The notes beneath the pieces were generated by a model. It was not told where the DNA came from and made no database searches. It was given only the letters and a program-made list of their open reading frames with translations. From the NCBI RefSeq assembly GCF_000411115.1, contig NZ_KE150242.1, positions 800,218-864,217 of the forward strand: DNA of 64,000 nucleotides, written 5' to 3'. Made by a program: the position numbers and the translations under genes. Positions 26,744 to 35,701 of the stretch are shown piece by piece. Source of the stretch: Capnocytophaga granulosa ATCC 51502. Lineage in GTDB: Bacteria > Bacteroidota > Bacteroidia > Flavobacteriales > Flavobacteriaceae. How positions within the stretch are numbered: the stretch's first letter is position 1; the number at the start of each line of letters is the position of its first letter.

Positions 26744-26783
26744 AAAAGTGCTTGTAGTTCTAAGTTCTACAAGCACTTTTTTT
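26744..26783. terminator. Bidirectional terminator between ccoP and the Uma2 gene
   Basis: A 14-bp stem (26744-26757 with 26767-26780) with a 9-nt loop, A-run on the left and T-run on the right. Positioned between convergent genes, it can stop both. Confidence 0.85.
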
Positions 26784-26799
26784 GCAAGATAATAGCATA

Positions 26800-27390
26800 C
26801 TATAGCCTAAAAATATCCTCCGTTGCTACTGTTAACTCTGGAAATTTAGCGGAAGAAACCATATCTCCCTCTATGATAGGAGGAAGAGCGCGGTATTTGC
26901 CATTTTCAAGTACAAACTGGGTAATTTCCTTGTCAATAGGGCGTACTACCCAATATTCGTATACACCTGCTTCTTCATAGAGTTCATATTTGTAGCGCAT
27001 CTCTTTCTTAGTATTGCCTGGTGATAGTATCTCAATAATCAGATCAGGCGCGCCTAAACAACGCTTATCGTTCTCTAACTTTTTAGGATCACACACCACA
27101 CAGATATCAGGCTGTACGACACTATCTTCTACGCCCTTTTTGTTCTTGAGTACTACATCAAAAGGAGCTGCAAAAAGTTTGCAGGATTTTCCTTTGAAAT
27201 AATGATACATCTCACCATACAAATTCCCAGATATTTTTTGATGAGAAATAGCAGGGGCTGGACTCATCTTAAAGATTTTACCTTTGAGGATTTCTAACCT
27301 ATCTTTTATTTTCCAAAGCACATAATCAGCATAGGTATATACACCATTGATAAGGTCTAATTCTTCAATATTAGTAATAACGTCACTCAT
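26800..27390 (-). CDS. Uma2-family (DUF820) putative nuclease
   Basis: 196 residues. The restriction-endonuclease-like fold is marked by VVQPDICVVCDP (Asp) and GAPDLIIEILSPGNT, with Glu-x-Leu in the second position, followed by KYELYEEAGVYEYWVV. Uma2 proteins are widely multiplied in cyanobacteria and scattered in Bacteroidota; their role is unknown. Here it lies in a small accessory patch next to an ATPase remnant. Confidence 0.8.
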   Translation of the reverse strand: MSDVITNIEELDLINGVYTYADYVLWKIKDRLEILKGKIFKMSPAPAISHQKISGNLYGEMYHYFKGKSCKLFAAPFDVVLKNKKGVEDSVVQPDICVVCDPKKLENDKRCLGAPDLIIEILSPGNTKKEMRYKYELYEEAGVYEYWVVRPIDKEITQFVLENGKYRALPPIIEGDMVSSAKFPELTVATEDIFRL

Positions 27391-27462
27391 AGTAAGTATT
27401 TTTAGATTATCAGAGACAAAGATAGTGATAAATCACCAAATTGCCAAATCATTTTTCAGAAC

Positions 27463-27675
27463 TTACTGCCCCATTTGCGATAAAGCAAACAGCGGACATA
27501 CTCTTACTATACGTTCTGCCTTATCTTCTGTATCGGTATAGGTGAACACTCCGAAATTCTCCAATGAGGCTGCTGATTTGCCTACTTGCCTTGCTCCCCT
27601 TAGTAACAAAGGTTTGCGAGTAGGGCGTAAAGCCCATTCTTTTAAGTAGTTGTCTATTAACCTTGGGTAATACAT
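27463..27675 (-). pseudogene. Internally deleted AAA ATPase (AAA_14/DUF4143 type) remnant
   Basis: 70 codons. The first 33 or so (MYYPRLIDNYLKEWA through LLLRGARQVGKS) are the N-terminus and Walker A of the AAA_14/DUF4143 ATPases, normally about 380-420 residues. The rest (SLENFGVFTYTDTEDKAERI then VCPLFALSQMG) looks like the extreme C-terminus of the same family. About 1 kb of the middle is missing, and the reading frame is kept across the junction near 27570. Walker B, sensors and the DUF4143 domain are absent, so it cannot act as an ATPase. Confidence 0.7.
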
Positions 27676-27721
27676 CTTATAAGTAGTTATATATCAGGCG
27701 ACAAAGGTACAAAAATTAAAT

Positions 27722-27806
27722 TATCCAAAGAAATAAATCATCGTTTTTTGCAAAAATCCAAAGAAATAATTTACCCATTTTTGCAAAAATCCAAAGAAAT
27801 AATTAC
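27722..27806. repeat. 33-bp tandem repeat, about 2.5 copies
   Basis: A core TTTTTGCAAAAATCCAAAG recurs at 27745 and 27778, with a partial copy (ATCCAAAGAAATAA) at 27723. The three copies are exactly 33 bp apart. It lies between the ATPase remnant and crcB and is not a heptamer array. Confidence 0.8.
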
Positions 27807-28181
27807 CTAATTACCCAACAGTCTCATTCCTCCAAAGCACGCTCCTACTCCCAGTCCTACACTGCCTACCACGTAAAGAGTAGCTTTTAGATATTCATGC
27901 TGTTCTAATAACTGTACGGCTTCAAGTGAGAAAGTGGAGAAGGTAGTAAAACCACCCAAAACCCCTGTCATTAGCAATAAAGGCAAAAGAGACTCCCCTA
28001 CCCTATTTTTGAAGTAGCTATACAACAGCCCTATCAAAAAGCAGCCTAAGACATTCACCACCATAATACCTATGGGAAATGCCCACTCACGTCCCACCCT
28101 ACTAAAGGCTCCAGAGAATATATAGCGTAAGGCTCCACCTACAAAGCTACCCAATCCTACAAATAGTATTTCTTTTGTCAT
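27807..28181 (-). CDS. crcB: Fluoride efflux channel CrcB/FluC
   Basis: 124 residues, four transmembrane helices. GGALRYIFSG near the N-terminus, the conserved VNVLGCFLIG and GFTTFSTFSLE (Phe-box and sodium site) are all present. It exports fluoride as an antiparallel dimer. It is single-copy here. A -7-like TAATTTTG is on the minus strand at 28224-28217. I found no fluoride riboswitch upstream. Confidence 0.93.
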   Translation of the reverse strand: MTKEILFVGLGSFVGGALRYIFSGAFSRVGREWAFPIGIMVVNVLGCFLIGLLYSYFKNRVGESLLPLLLMTGVLGGFTTFSTFSLEAVQLLEQHEYLKATLYVVGSVGLGVGACFGGMRLLGN

Positions 28182-28274
28182 TTTCTTAATTTTTAATAAC
28201 TCCTATTATAGTCAAACAAAATTACTTTTTCTATCAACTTTCCGCACTGACACATTTCTTTAATCGATTTGTTA

Positions 28275-28478
28275 TCATAATTGTTCCTCTTCTATTTCCA
28301 TTAATAAATATTCCTGCAAACTTCCGCTTACTTTTGTACCATTACAGAAGAGTTCAAAAGGATATTCTTGCCCTTTAAAAGTAGCTATTCCATCAACATA
28401 GGTTCTATATCGAATAAAAAGTCTACCTACTTCTGAAGAAAGATAGGAATCTACTTTATTTTTAAAATTGCTTGTCAT
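28275..28478 (-). CDS. Small hypothetical protein
   Basis: 67 residues, soluble, acidic C-terminus (MEIEEEQL). Contains RLFIRYRTYVDGIATFKGQEYPFE, suggesting a small beta-sheet. No family recognised. It lies in a run of three minus-strand genes ending in a YwqG-type protein, a setting typical of orphan immunity proteins. Confidence 0.5.
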   Translation of the reverse strand: MTSNFKNKVDSYLSSEVGRLFIRYRTYVDGIATFKGQEYPFELFCNGTKVSGSLQEYLLMEIEEEQL

Positions 28479-28526
28479 TACCTATATTTGTTTGGGTTAT
28501 TTTTCTACAATTCTGCTACTTAATCG

Positions 28527-29078
28527 TTATGAACATTGCCAAAAGCCGGCGATTATCTCTCCCGTGTCATTGTGTTTGTATAAATACAATGCTCCAAAAT
28601 TAAAAACATCATCAAAAACTCCCTCTATGTATCCTTCTTCATCAATCATTAAAAAGAATGAATAATTATCTGCTAAAAGTTGTCTGTAATAGAACTCTTT
28701 ATCTTGAATAAACCTCGGACTTCCTCCTGCTTTTATAAATAAAAATTTACCCTCTTGTTTTTCCGTATATCCGCCTATGGAAAATATAGCGTTGTTGAAA
28801 TTTTCTAAACGATATTCTGAATGAACACCCATTGGAGCGTATTTGTGTTCAATTACTTTTATATCAATATTGGGATAAATGCTGTTGTCCACTAACTTTT
28901 CAATATCCTTTGTAACTAAAATAGATAACATCTTATCCTCTTTCTCCGGATGAACAAGTGTTGCATAGAAAGCATATCCTTCGGGGATTTCTGTTTCTAT
29001 ATTTATGGGAGGGTTCCCTCCTATACGTCCCTTAATACTTTCGTTATAGGGGATACATTGTGCATATAATGGGGTCAT
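28527..29078 (-). CDS. Hypothetical protein, weakly YwqG-like
   Basis: 183 residues with no signal or membrane segment. Motifs GGNPPINIETEIPEGYAFYATL, AGGSPRFIQDKEFY and FGALYLYKHNDTGEIIAGFWQCS resemble the GGxPxFIQ and terminal FxLxx patterns of DUF1963/YwqG proteins. It lies 16 nt downstream of a clearer YwqG-family gene. It may be a diverged paralogue. Function unknown. Confidence 0.5.
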   Translation of the reverse strand: MTPLYAQCIPYNESIKGRIGGNPPINIETEIPEGYAFYATLVHPEKEDKMLSILVTKDIEKLVDNSIYPNIDIKVIEHKYAPMGVHSEYRLENFNNAIFSIGGYTEKQEGKFLFIKAGGSPRFIQDKEFYYRQLLADNYSFFLMIDEEGYIEGVFDDVFNFGALYLYKHNDTGEIIAGFWQCS

Positions 29079-29094
29079 ACTTTAAATTATATCT

Positions 29095-29943
29095 TTAGCT
29101 CTGATAATTATCTTCCCAATGAAAAAATATATTATCAAACTTACAATTATCCAGATCTTCAGGGGAGATAAAAAAGTTAGCTACACCTCCGAGATTTCCC
29201 CAACAAATCTCTTCCCCTTCTACGTTATCAATATCTATTTGCAGGAGTAGGAAAGTATGAGGGTCATTTTCTTCACGAGGATCATACTCAATAAAGTAAG
29301 GATAACCGCCTATTTTGTGTCCAGTGGGCTCTTTCAGTAGATAGGCATTGATTTTCTCACAAATATCATCAGGTACTTCATCAAAAAACTCATCAATGGT
29401 AGTTATATGAGTTGAAAAGGCTTCATTCCATTTCTCAAAAAAGAGTTGGGTAGCAGCTCTTTCTTCTAAAGAAATACTCTCTGTGTCCTTTTTGAAATGC
29501 AAAGCAAATTGCCTTTTAGAATTGAAAGGTAGATTTTCATTATCAAAAGTATAATCGTTGATAAAATCGTCTATAGGTAGGGCTTCTCCAAAATCGGGAT
29601 AATAGATCACCCGCTTAAAATCATTGCTACAAGGGGCTCCATAATCCAACCCATATAGAGGAGCTTCTGTAGCAGCAATCCAAAACTGCAAGAGTCCTTT
29701 CTTGGGGTATAAAGTATTCTCCGGCAACTGCTCACAATTGATTTGTGCCAACATAAACAGCGGTTTGCCTTCGACATCGGTAGGCAGCACAGCTCCCTGA
29801 GGAATGTAAGGTATTCCGCCCAACTTGCTATCGGTAAGCGCCAAGTTATCAGCTAAGGACAGCGAAATGCGAATTACCTCACGATAAGTCATAGCATTGA
29901 GGTCGGCCACTAATTGTTCGATTTGTGCTTGTGTAGGGGTCAT
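29095..29943 (-). CDS. YwqG family protein (DUF1963)
   Basis: 282 residues. SKLGGIPYIPQGAVLP, PLFMLAQINCEQLP, GLLQFWIA and the later KIGGYPYFIE with LLLQIDIDN and WGNLGGVANFFI are the DUF1963 pattern. Members often occur near polymorphic toxin or immunity loci, but no toxin is visible. The start codon is 6 nt from a 14-unit heptamer array that fills the gap to the upstream gene. Confidence 0.8.
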   Translation of the reverse strand: MTPTQAQIEQLVADLNAMTYREVIRISLSLADNLALTDSKLGGIPYIPQGAVLPTDVEGKPLFMLAQINCEQLPENTLYPKKGLLQFWIAATEAPLYGLDYGAPCSNDFKRVIYYPDFGEALPIDDFINDYTFDNENLPFNSKRQFALHFKKDTESISLEERAATQLFFEKWNEAFSTHITTIDEFFDEVPDDICEKINAYLLKEPTGHKIGGYPYFIEYDPREENDPHTFLLLQIDIDNVEGEEICWGNLGGVANFFISPEDLDNCKFDNIFFHWEDNYQS

Positions 29944-29949
29944 ATACTA

Positions 29950-30047
29950 AAAACTCAAAACTCAAAACTCAAAACTCAGAACTCAAAACTCAGAACTCAA
30001 AACTCAGAACTCAAAACTCAAAACTCAAAACTCAAAACTCAAAACTA
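29950..30047. repeat. Heptanucleotide array, 14 units (AAAACTC type)
   Basis: AAAACTC with AGAACTC variants at units 5, 7 and 9. The last unit (AAAACTA) supplies the TAG stop of the GH3 gene on the minus strand. The array spans the entire intergenic space to the YwqG start. Confidence 0.95.
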
Positions 30048-32951
30048 CATTATGGATTCTTGTACTACCTTTTGGATTTTGGCACGGATATTCTCGGTAA
30101 TCAACTTTTTGTTATCAGCGGTAGGAAAAGTACGGTTGGAGAGGAAGACATAGATGGTCTGAGTGGCAGGGTCTGCCCAAGCCAAGGTACCTGTAAAGCC
30201 TGTATGTCCAAAGCTCTCAGGCGATACACAGCCACAGGTATAACCTCCCTGTCCAGGAAGTTGCGGTTTGTCAAAGCCCAAGGCACGTCGGTTGCGTTCG
30301 GAGATAAAATACGTTTTATTGAAAGCATCAAAAGCATTGGCGGAGAAGTAGCGTACCCCTCCGTAATAGCCCTTTTGCAAATAGAGCTGCATCATCTTGG
30401 CCACATCGTTGGCTGTACCAAAAAGTCCTGCATGACCTGCTACTCCACCGAGCATAGCAGCCCCTTGATCATTTACATAACCACGGAGAAGCTGTTGGCG
30501 GAAGTTCTTATCCTCCTCCGAAGGGGCTATCTGTTCCTTAGGAAAATGATCTAAAGGGCGGTAAGTGAGCTGATAGGCACCCATACTCTTATAAAAATCT
30601 TTTTCTACCAACTCATTCAGCGGTTTGCCCTTGGTATTCTCTATATATTTTTGAAACAAATAATAAGAAAGATCGCTATAAAGGTATTTTTTTTGCTTGA
30701 TCAGGTCACTTTTCGCAATAGATTGTAGGATCGTATCACGATAATGATCTGTGATAAATATATTTTCGGCCACTTGAGTTGGATATTTGGGCGTAAGTGT
30801 CGAGTTATAGATATCAGAAGAGAGGACTTTGGTCTTTGTATCCATAGTTCTACGATAGAAAGGCAGCCAAGCCTGTAATTGTCCATAGTGAGAGAGTGCC
30901 TCCTTGACGGTGATATTGGCTTTATTGGTACCACTGAGCATAGGGAGCAGCGTAGAGAGGGAAGCATTGAGCTTTATTTTCTGTTTGTCATATAGGTCAA
31001 TTAGCTCAGGCAAGGTAGAGAGAATCTTGGTCAGTGAAGCCAAGTCATATAAGGTGTTATTGGTTACCTGTTCGGCGTTTTTATCATAGGTACAGCGGCC
31101 AAAACTCTTCTGATAGACCACTACCCCATTGCGTGCTACTAATACTTGAGCCGAGGGGGTCATTTGCTTTTGAATAGCTTCGGTTACTATAGAGTCTATT
31201 TTGTAAAAATTTTTCGAGTTCAATCCCGCATTCTCAGGTAGGCCATAGGCCAAGCGATTGAGGGGTTTGGTAGGTAGGTTACGACCAAAGAGGATACTCT
31301 TATGGGCGGTTACCGGCAAGACACCCTCAAAAGGAATCGCCCCATAGATGAGTTGGGCTGCTTTCTGCTGCGCAAAAGGTACATTCTGGTAGGCCACCAC
31401 CACAGCCGCAAAATGGCTGAGGTCTGGCAAGTCCAAAAGGGCATAAGGTTTGGTAAAGATAGAGAGTATCACCTCCTTTTTCTCCTTGACTATGTTCTGG
31501 AGGAGAGCTAACTCCTGAGCATTGAACTTATATTCTGTCCAAGGAGAAGCGCTAGAGCGGTGCAGACCAATGATAATACGGTCGTAGGGTGCCATTTCTT
31601 TCTTGAGTGCCTCCCATGAACCACTCTTGAGCTGTACTACGTCCTGATAATAGCGTAAATTCTTGAAAAACTCCCACCCTGAATCATCACCAAACTTGAT
31701 GTATGCAGTCTTCTTAGTATCTAAATTCTTTAGTGGCAGTACATTTTTAGGGTTTTGGGCTAAGGTAATGGCCTTCTCATAGATTTTTTCTACAAGTAGG
31801 TCGTCCTCCTTGGTATTAAGGTCTTGGGTAAGGTTGGTTAGTGACACAGGTTTGTACTTATTAAGTCCTGCCCAGTACTTAGCTTTAAGTATCTTTTTCA
31901 CCGAATGTGCCAAGCGGTATTCGTTGATCTCTCCTTTCTCGTAAGCCTTCTTGAGTGCTTCTATCCCTTTGATTGGGTCGGAGGACATCAAAAGGATATC
32001 ATTACCCGCCAAGAAAGCCTGTAGATCCACTTGGGAAGACTCGGCATAGTCGGCCACGCCCTTCATCCCCAAGGCATCGGAGAAGATGAGTCCCTGAAAG
32101 CCCATTTGCTGCTTGATCAGTCCAGAGACCACTTTGTAGGAGATAGAGGTAGGCTTGCCCTCATCTAAGGCAGGTACATTCAGGTGACCTACCATAAGGG
32201 AGGCCACTCCTGCACTGATAAGCTGTTGGAAGGGGTAGAACTCGGTACTCTCCAAGCGTTCGCGAGAGAAGGAGACAGTAGGGAGGGTCTTATGAGAATC
32301 CTTTTCGGTATCCCCATGACCAGGGAAGTGCTTGCCACAAGCCAATACCCCTACGCTCTGCATGCCCTTGGTGAGAGCTACGCCTTTCTGGGCAACATTG
32401 AACTTGCTTTCGCCAAAAGAGCGGTTACCTATGATAGGATTTTTTGGATTGGTATTGATGTCAATATCAGGTGCAAAATCAATATGCACTCCTAAGCGCT
32501 TGCAGTGTTGGGCGATACGTTTGCCTGTTTGTTCCACCAAGCCATTGTCCTTGAGGGCGCCCAAGGTCATATTCCACGGAAAGGCATAAACGGAATCAAG
32601 GCGCATAGCCAGTCCCCACTCAGCATCCATAGCCACCAAGAGCGGTGTTTTGGCCATAGACTGGAACTCATTGGTAAGTTTTGCCTGAGCCACAGGGGAA
32701 CCTTTGGAGAAGATAATCCCCCCAATATGATATTTCTTAATCAAATCCTTGATAGGTTTCTGCTGCTTGGCTGTATGCGAACTAAAAGCCTGAACCATAA
32801 ATAGTTGTCCTATTTTTTGATCCAAGTTCATGGAGTTATACAGGCTATCCACCCAGCGGGTTTGTGCTTGTTCGTCTTTGGTACGAAGTGGGTCTATCTG
32901 CTGAGAGAAAGCTACCAAAGAGGAGAAAAACAGTAAGAAAAAGAATCTCAT
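30045..32951 (-). CDS. Secreted GH3 beta-N-acetylhexosaminidase fused to a class C beta-lactamase-like domain
   Basis: 968 residues from ATG 32951, where a signal peptide starts (MRFFFLLFFSSLVAFSQQ); a promoter upstream excludes the longer ORF start. The GH3 part (about 30-560) has the NagZ signature KHFPGHGDTEKDSH (about 205-218) and nucleophile Asp in SDALGMKG (about 293). The second part (about 590-968) has the SxxK motif SLTK (about 635), a YSDLSYYL stretch at the YxN position and HTGFTGT. Together they suggest a periplasmic or surface enzyme acting on peptidoglycan muropeptides. The fusion is known in Bacteroidota; substrates are inferred. Confidence 0.9.
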   Translation of the reverse strand: MRFFFLLFFSSLVAFSQQIDPLRTKDEQAQTRWVDSLYNSMNLDQKIGQLFMVQAFSSHTAKQQKPIKDLIKKYHIGGIIFSKGSPVAQAKLTNEFQSMAKTPLLVAMDAEWGLAMRLDSVYAFPWNMTLGALKDNGLVEQTGKRIAQHCKRLGVHIDFAPDIDINTNPKNPIIGNRSFGESKFNVAQKGVALTKGMQSVGVLACGKHFPGHGDTEKDSHKTLPTVSFSRERLESTEFYPFQQLISAGVASLMVGHLNVPALDEGKPTSISYKVVSGLIKQQMGFQGLIFSDALGMKGVADYAESSQVDLQAFLAGNDILLMSSDPIKGIEALKKAYEKGEINEYRLAHSVKKILKAKYWAGLNKYKPVSLTNLTQDLNTKEDDLLVEKIYEKAITLAQNPKNVLPLKNLDTKKTAYIKFGDDSGWEFFKNLRYYQDVVQLKSGSWEALKKEMAPYDRIIIGLHRSSASPWTEYKFNAQELALLQNIVKEKKEVILSIFTKPYALLDLPDLSHFAAVVVAYQNVPFAQQKAAQLIYGAIPFEGVLPVTAHKSILFGRNLPTKPLNRLAYGLPENAGLNSKNFYKIDSIVTEAIQKQMTPSAQVLVARNGVVVYQKSFGRCTYDKNAEQVTNNTLYDLASLTKILSTLPELIDLYDKQKIKLNASLSTLLPMLSGTNKANITVKEALSHYGQLQAWLPFYRRTMDTKTKVLSSDIYNSTLTPKYPTQVAENIFITDHYRDTILQSIAKSDLIKQKKYLYSDLSYYLFQKYIENTKGKPLNELVEKDFYKSMGAYQLTYRPLDHFPKEQIAPSEEDKNFRQQLLRGYVNDQGAAMLGGVAGHAGLFGTANDVAKMMQLYLQKGYYGGVRYFSANAFDAFNKTYFISERNRRALGFDKPQLPGQGGYTCGCVSPESFGHTGFTGTLAWADPATQTIYVFLSNRTFPTADNKKLITENIRAKIQKVVQESIM

Positions 32952-32972
32952 TTTGCTTTTTATTTTAAAGGG

Positions 32973-33003
32973 CAAAAATAAGGAAAAATACCCCCCATAG
33001 CAA
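32973..33003 (-). promoter_or_regulatory. Promoter of the GH3/serine hydrolase gene
   Basis: On the minus strand TTG (33003-33001), 20-nt spacer, TATTTTTG (32980-32973), ending 21 nt before the start codon. It rules out the upstream in-frame start at 33020. Confidence 0.65.
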
Positions 33004-33071
33004 AAACTACTTTTAAACAAAACGAAAGGGAGGATTGCTAATAATAAAAGGATAATTTGCGAACAATAAAA

Positions 33072-33091
33072 GGGCGAATTGCCATTCGCCC
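33072..33091. repeat. REP-like hairpin GGGCGAAT-TGCC-ATTCGCCC
   Basis: A perfect 8-bp GC-rich stem with a 4-nt loop, followed by CCTACA. It resembles the dispersed REP-like palindromes seen in many genomes. It lies downstream of trpA and may also slow or stop its transcript. Only one copy is in the window. Confidence 0.6.
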
Positions 33092-33100
33092 CTACAAATT

Positions 33101-33128
33101 AACAATTAACCATTAACAATTAATCATT
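33101..33128. repeat. Heptanucleotide array, 4 units (AACAATT type)
   Basis: AACAATT, AACCATT, AACAATT, AATCATT in register. The last unit overlaps the trpA stop codon (33127-33129). It is the reverse complement of the TTGTTAA type. Confidence 0.85.
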
Positions 33129-33888
33129 ATTTAAAGAGTTCATTTATTTGAGTAATCGTCTCTTCGAGGTTGTTGGAGCTAGTAAGTGCCACAATACTAG
33201 TACCTACGATGACCCCATCGGCATATTGGCGCATCTGCGCTACATCGGCATGGGTCTTGATACCAAAACCTAAGGATACAGGTAAGGAAGTCTGGGATCT
33301 CACTCGCGCAATAAACTCCTGAAGACGTGACAAATCCACTTGTTTGCTTCCTGTAACCCCCAGAGAACCCACAGCATATACAAAACCATCGCCTAAGGAA
33401 GCTATAGAGGCGATACGCCCCTCGGAAGTTACACTCACTAGTGGAATAAAAGCAATATGGTGCGCCCTAAGTTTTTCTACCAGCTCTTGCGCTTCTTCAT
33501 AAGGCAGGTCAGGGATAATCAGCCCGCTGATACCCACCTCTGCACATTTCTGCAAAAAGGCATCTACTCCATAAGCAAAGACAAGATTGTAATAGACCAA
33601 GAACACTAAGGGTTTATGTACTGTGCCTTTTACCGAAGCGAGCAGGTCAAAGACCGTATCGGTAGTTACTCCTGCTTGGGAGGCGGCAAAAGAAGCCTGA
33701 GAGATGAGCTTTCCATCGGCCAAAGGGTCAGAGTAAGGAATACCTATCTCCAAGATATCTATGACTGTTCTATCCAAATTGGAGAGGAACGATTTGGTAA
33801 AATCCACAGAGGGATAACCTGCCACAATGTAACCTATATTAACCTTTTCTTTTTCACTGAAAACAGTAGCAATGGTATTCTTATTCAT
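33127..33888 (-). CDS. trpA: Tryptophan synthase alpha subunit
   Basis: 253 residues. It cleaves indole-3-glycerol phosphate to indole. Catalytic Glu in [16 protein letters not shown] and Asp-containing GYPSVDFT are present. The final gene of the trp operon, it overlaps trpB by 8 nt. Its stop codon lies within a heptamer array. Confidence 0.95.
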   Translation of the reverse strand: MNKNTIATVFSEKEKVNIGYIVAGYPSVDFTKSFLSNLDRTVIDILEIGIPYSDPLADGKLISQASFAASQAGVTTDTVFDLLASVKGTVHKPLVFLVYYNLVFAYGVDAFLQKCAEVGISGLIIPDLPYEEAQELVEKLRAHHIAFIPLVSVTSEGRIASIASLGDGFVYAVGSLGVTGSKQVDLSRLQEFIARVRSQTSLPVSLGFGIKTHADVAQMRQYADGVIVGTSIVALTSSNNLEETITQINELFK

Positions 33889-35068
33889 ATTTTTCTCCTT
33901 TTAATACTGAAAAAACGGTGTGCATATCCTTGTCGCCCCTACCTGATACATTTACCACAATGGTTTGCTTTTTATCCTTAGGAAGCGTTGGACACAATTT
34001 GTCTAAATAGGCCAAAGCATGCGCACTCTCAATAGCTGGAATAATACCTTCCTTACGAGTGGTCAGCAGCAGCGCATTCATAGCCTCCTCATCGGTAATA
34101 GGAACATAGTGAGCTCTTTTGGTTTGGAACAAATAAGCATGTTCAGGGCCTATTCCTGGGTAGTCCAAGCCTGCTGAGATAGAATGTACAGGGCTTATCT
34201 GTCCGTACTTGTCTTGCAGAACATAGGTTTTCATTCCATGAATAATTCCCTCGCGCCCTAGGGTAAGAGTGGCAGCATGTCGCTCGGTATCTATACCCTC
34301 GCCCCCTGCCTCAGCTCCATAGAGCTCGGTAGAGGTATCGTCCAAAAAGCCTGAGAAAATGCCTATCGCATTGCTTCCACCGCCTACACAAGCGATGATG
34401 TGGTCGGCATGCTTACCTAAAGCGGTGAGTTGCTCTCGTGCTTCACGACCTATCACCGACTGGAAGTCTCTTACGATCGTCGGATAAGGGTGTGGCCCCA
34501 CGGCAGAACCTATCACATAGAAAACTGTTTCTATCTCAGCCACCCAAGACTGTATCGCTGCTGTGGTAGCCTCCTTGAGCGTTTTGAGGCCGTCCTCTAT
34601 GGCAACCACCTTAGCCCCCAAAAGTTCCATACGGAAGACATTCAGTTGTTGGCGCTGCATATCCACGGCTCCCATATACACCTCACACTCAAGCCCTAAG
34701 AGTGCCGCCGCGGTAGCGGTAGCCACTCCATGTTGGCCTGCTCCTGTCTCGGCAATTACTTTTTTCTTACCCATACGTTTGGCCAAAAGTACTTGACCTA
34801 AGGCATTATTGATCTTATGTGCCCCTGTGTGGTTGAGATCTTCTCGCTTAAGGAAGATATCATGTCCGTAGTGCGCACTGAGGTTCTTGGCATAATATAA
34901 GGGTGTAGGACGACCTACATAATTCTTGAGCAAATCCTCCAATTCTGCTTGGAACTGAGGGTCACCTTTAGCTTTCTCGTATTCCTTTTCCAACTCTATT
35001 AAGGCAAACATGGCCGTTTCAGGTACATATTGCCCTCCAAAGTTTCCAAAGTAGGCTTTTTTTATCAT
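33881..35068 (-). CDS. trpB: Tryptophan synthase beta subunit
   Basis: 395 residues, PLP enzyme joining indole and serine. PLP-lysine in [13 protein letters not shown], glycine-rich phosphate loop GGGSNAIG, and GPEHAYL are all present. It starts 9 nt after trpF and overlaps trpA by 8 nt. Confidence 0.97.
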   Translation of the reverse strand: MIKKAYFGNFGGQYVPETAMFALIELEKEYEKAKGDPQFQAELEDLLKNYVGRPTPLYYAKNLSAHYGHDIFLKREDLNHTGAHKINNALGQVLLAKRMGKKKVIAETGAGQHGVATATAAALLGLECEVYMGAVDMQRQQLNVFRMELLGAKVVAIEDGLKTLKEATTAAIQSWVAEIETVFYVIGSAVGPHPYPTIVRDFQSVIGREAREQLTALGKHADHIIACVGGGSNAIGIFSGFLDDTSTELYGAEAGGEGIDTERHAATLTLGREGIIHGMKTYVLQDKYGQISPVHSISAGLDYPGIGPEHAYLFQTKRAHYVPITDEEAMNALLLTTRKEGIIPAIESAHALAYLDKLCPTLPKDKKQTIVVNVSGRGDKDMHTVFSVLKGEKYE

Positions 35069-35077
35069 ATTATTAGG

Positions 35078-35701
35078 CTATTTATTGTATTTATGTATCT
35101 TTTCTATTAGTTTTTCTATCAGGGAGCGGCTTTTTCTGTCACCTTGCTCCACTTTGCTATTGACATCTATAATTGTAGGCTTATACTGGAGCGCTTCTCG
35201 TACATTCTCCTCTGAGACGCCACCGGCCAAGATAAAGCTATAGGAAGGAAGCCCTTCCAATAGTTGCCAATTGAAAGCAAAGCCATTACCCCCTTCGGCG
35301 GCTCCCTTGGTGTCTAACAGGGGAAAGGTAATATTGGGTAGATAATCACCCAACTCAGGCAGCTTATCCCATACAGGGAATGCTTTCCACACCTCTATTC
35401 CCTTAGCTGCCAGCGTCTTGCAAAAGTCGGCAGACTCTTCTCCATGCAGTTGTACCACATCTATCCCTGTAAGGCGTACCGTATCCATTATTTGTTCAAG
35501 AGGTGCATTGACAAAGACCCCTACCGTCCGCTTCCCTTCGCTATGGGCTACTTCGGTGATCTCTTTGGCCAATGTCATAGAAACACAACGAGGACTTTTG
35601 GGAGCAAAGATACACCCAAAATAATCAATAGGCAAGTCCTTCAAGTCCTGTATCTCCTCCAAACTACGAATGCCACATATCTTCAAAGCTGTTTTTTCCA
35701 T
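35078..35701 (-). CDS. trpF: Phosphoribosylanthranilate isomerase
   Basis: 207 residues, TIM barrel. Catalytic Cys in KICGIRSLEEI and the LAGGVSEENV and DVNSKVEQGDRKS phosphate-site motifs are present. Its ATG overlaps the trpC stop by 1 nt (TAATG). Confidence 0.94.
   Translation of the reverse strand: MEKTALKICGIRSLEEIQDLKDLPIDYFGCIFAPKSPRCVSMTLAKEITEVAHSEGKRTVGVFVNAPLEQIMDTVRLTGIDVVQLHGEESADFCKTLAAKGIEVWKAFPVWDKLPELGDYLPNITFPLLDTKGAAEGGNGFAFNWQLLEGLPSYSFILAGGVSEENVREALQYKPTIIDVNSKVEQGDRKSRSLIEKLIEKIHKYNK

Noticed and set aside
28182..28274. Fluoride riboswitch upstream of crcB
   Set aside because: The minus-strand sequence is AT-rich and lacks the conserved crcB-motif stem and pseudoknot pattern.
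32952..33020. Longer N-terminus of the GH3/serine hydrolase
   Set aside because: It would hide the signal peptide and overlaps a consensus promoter.
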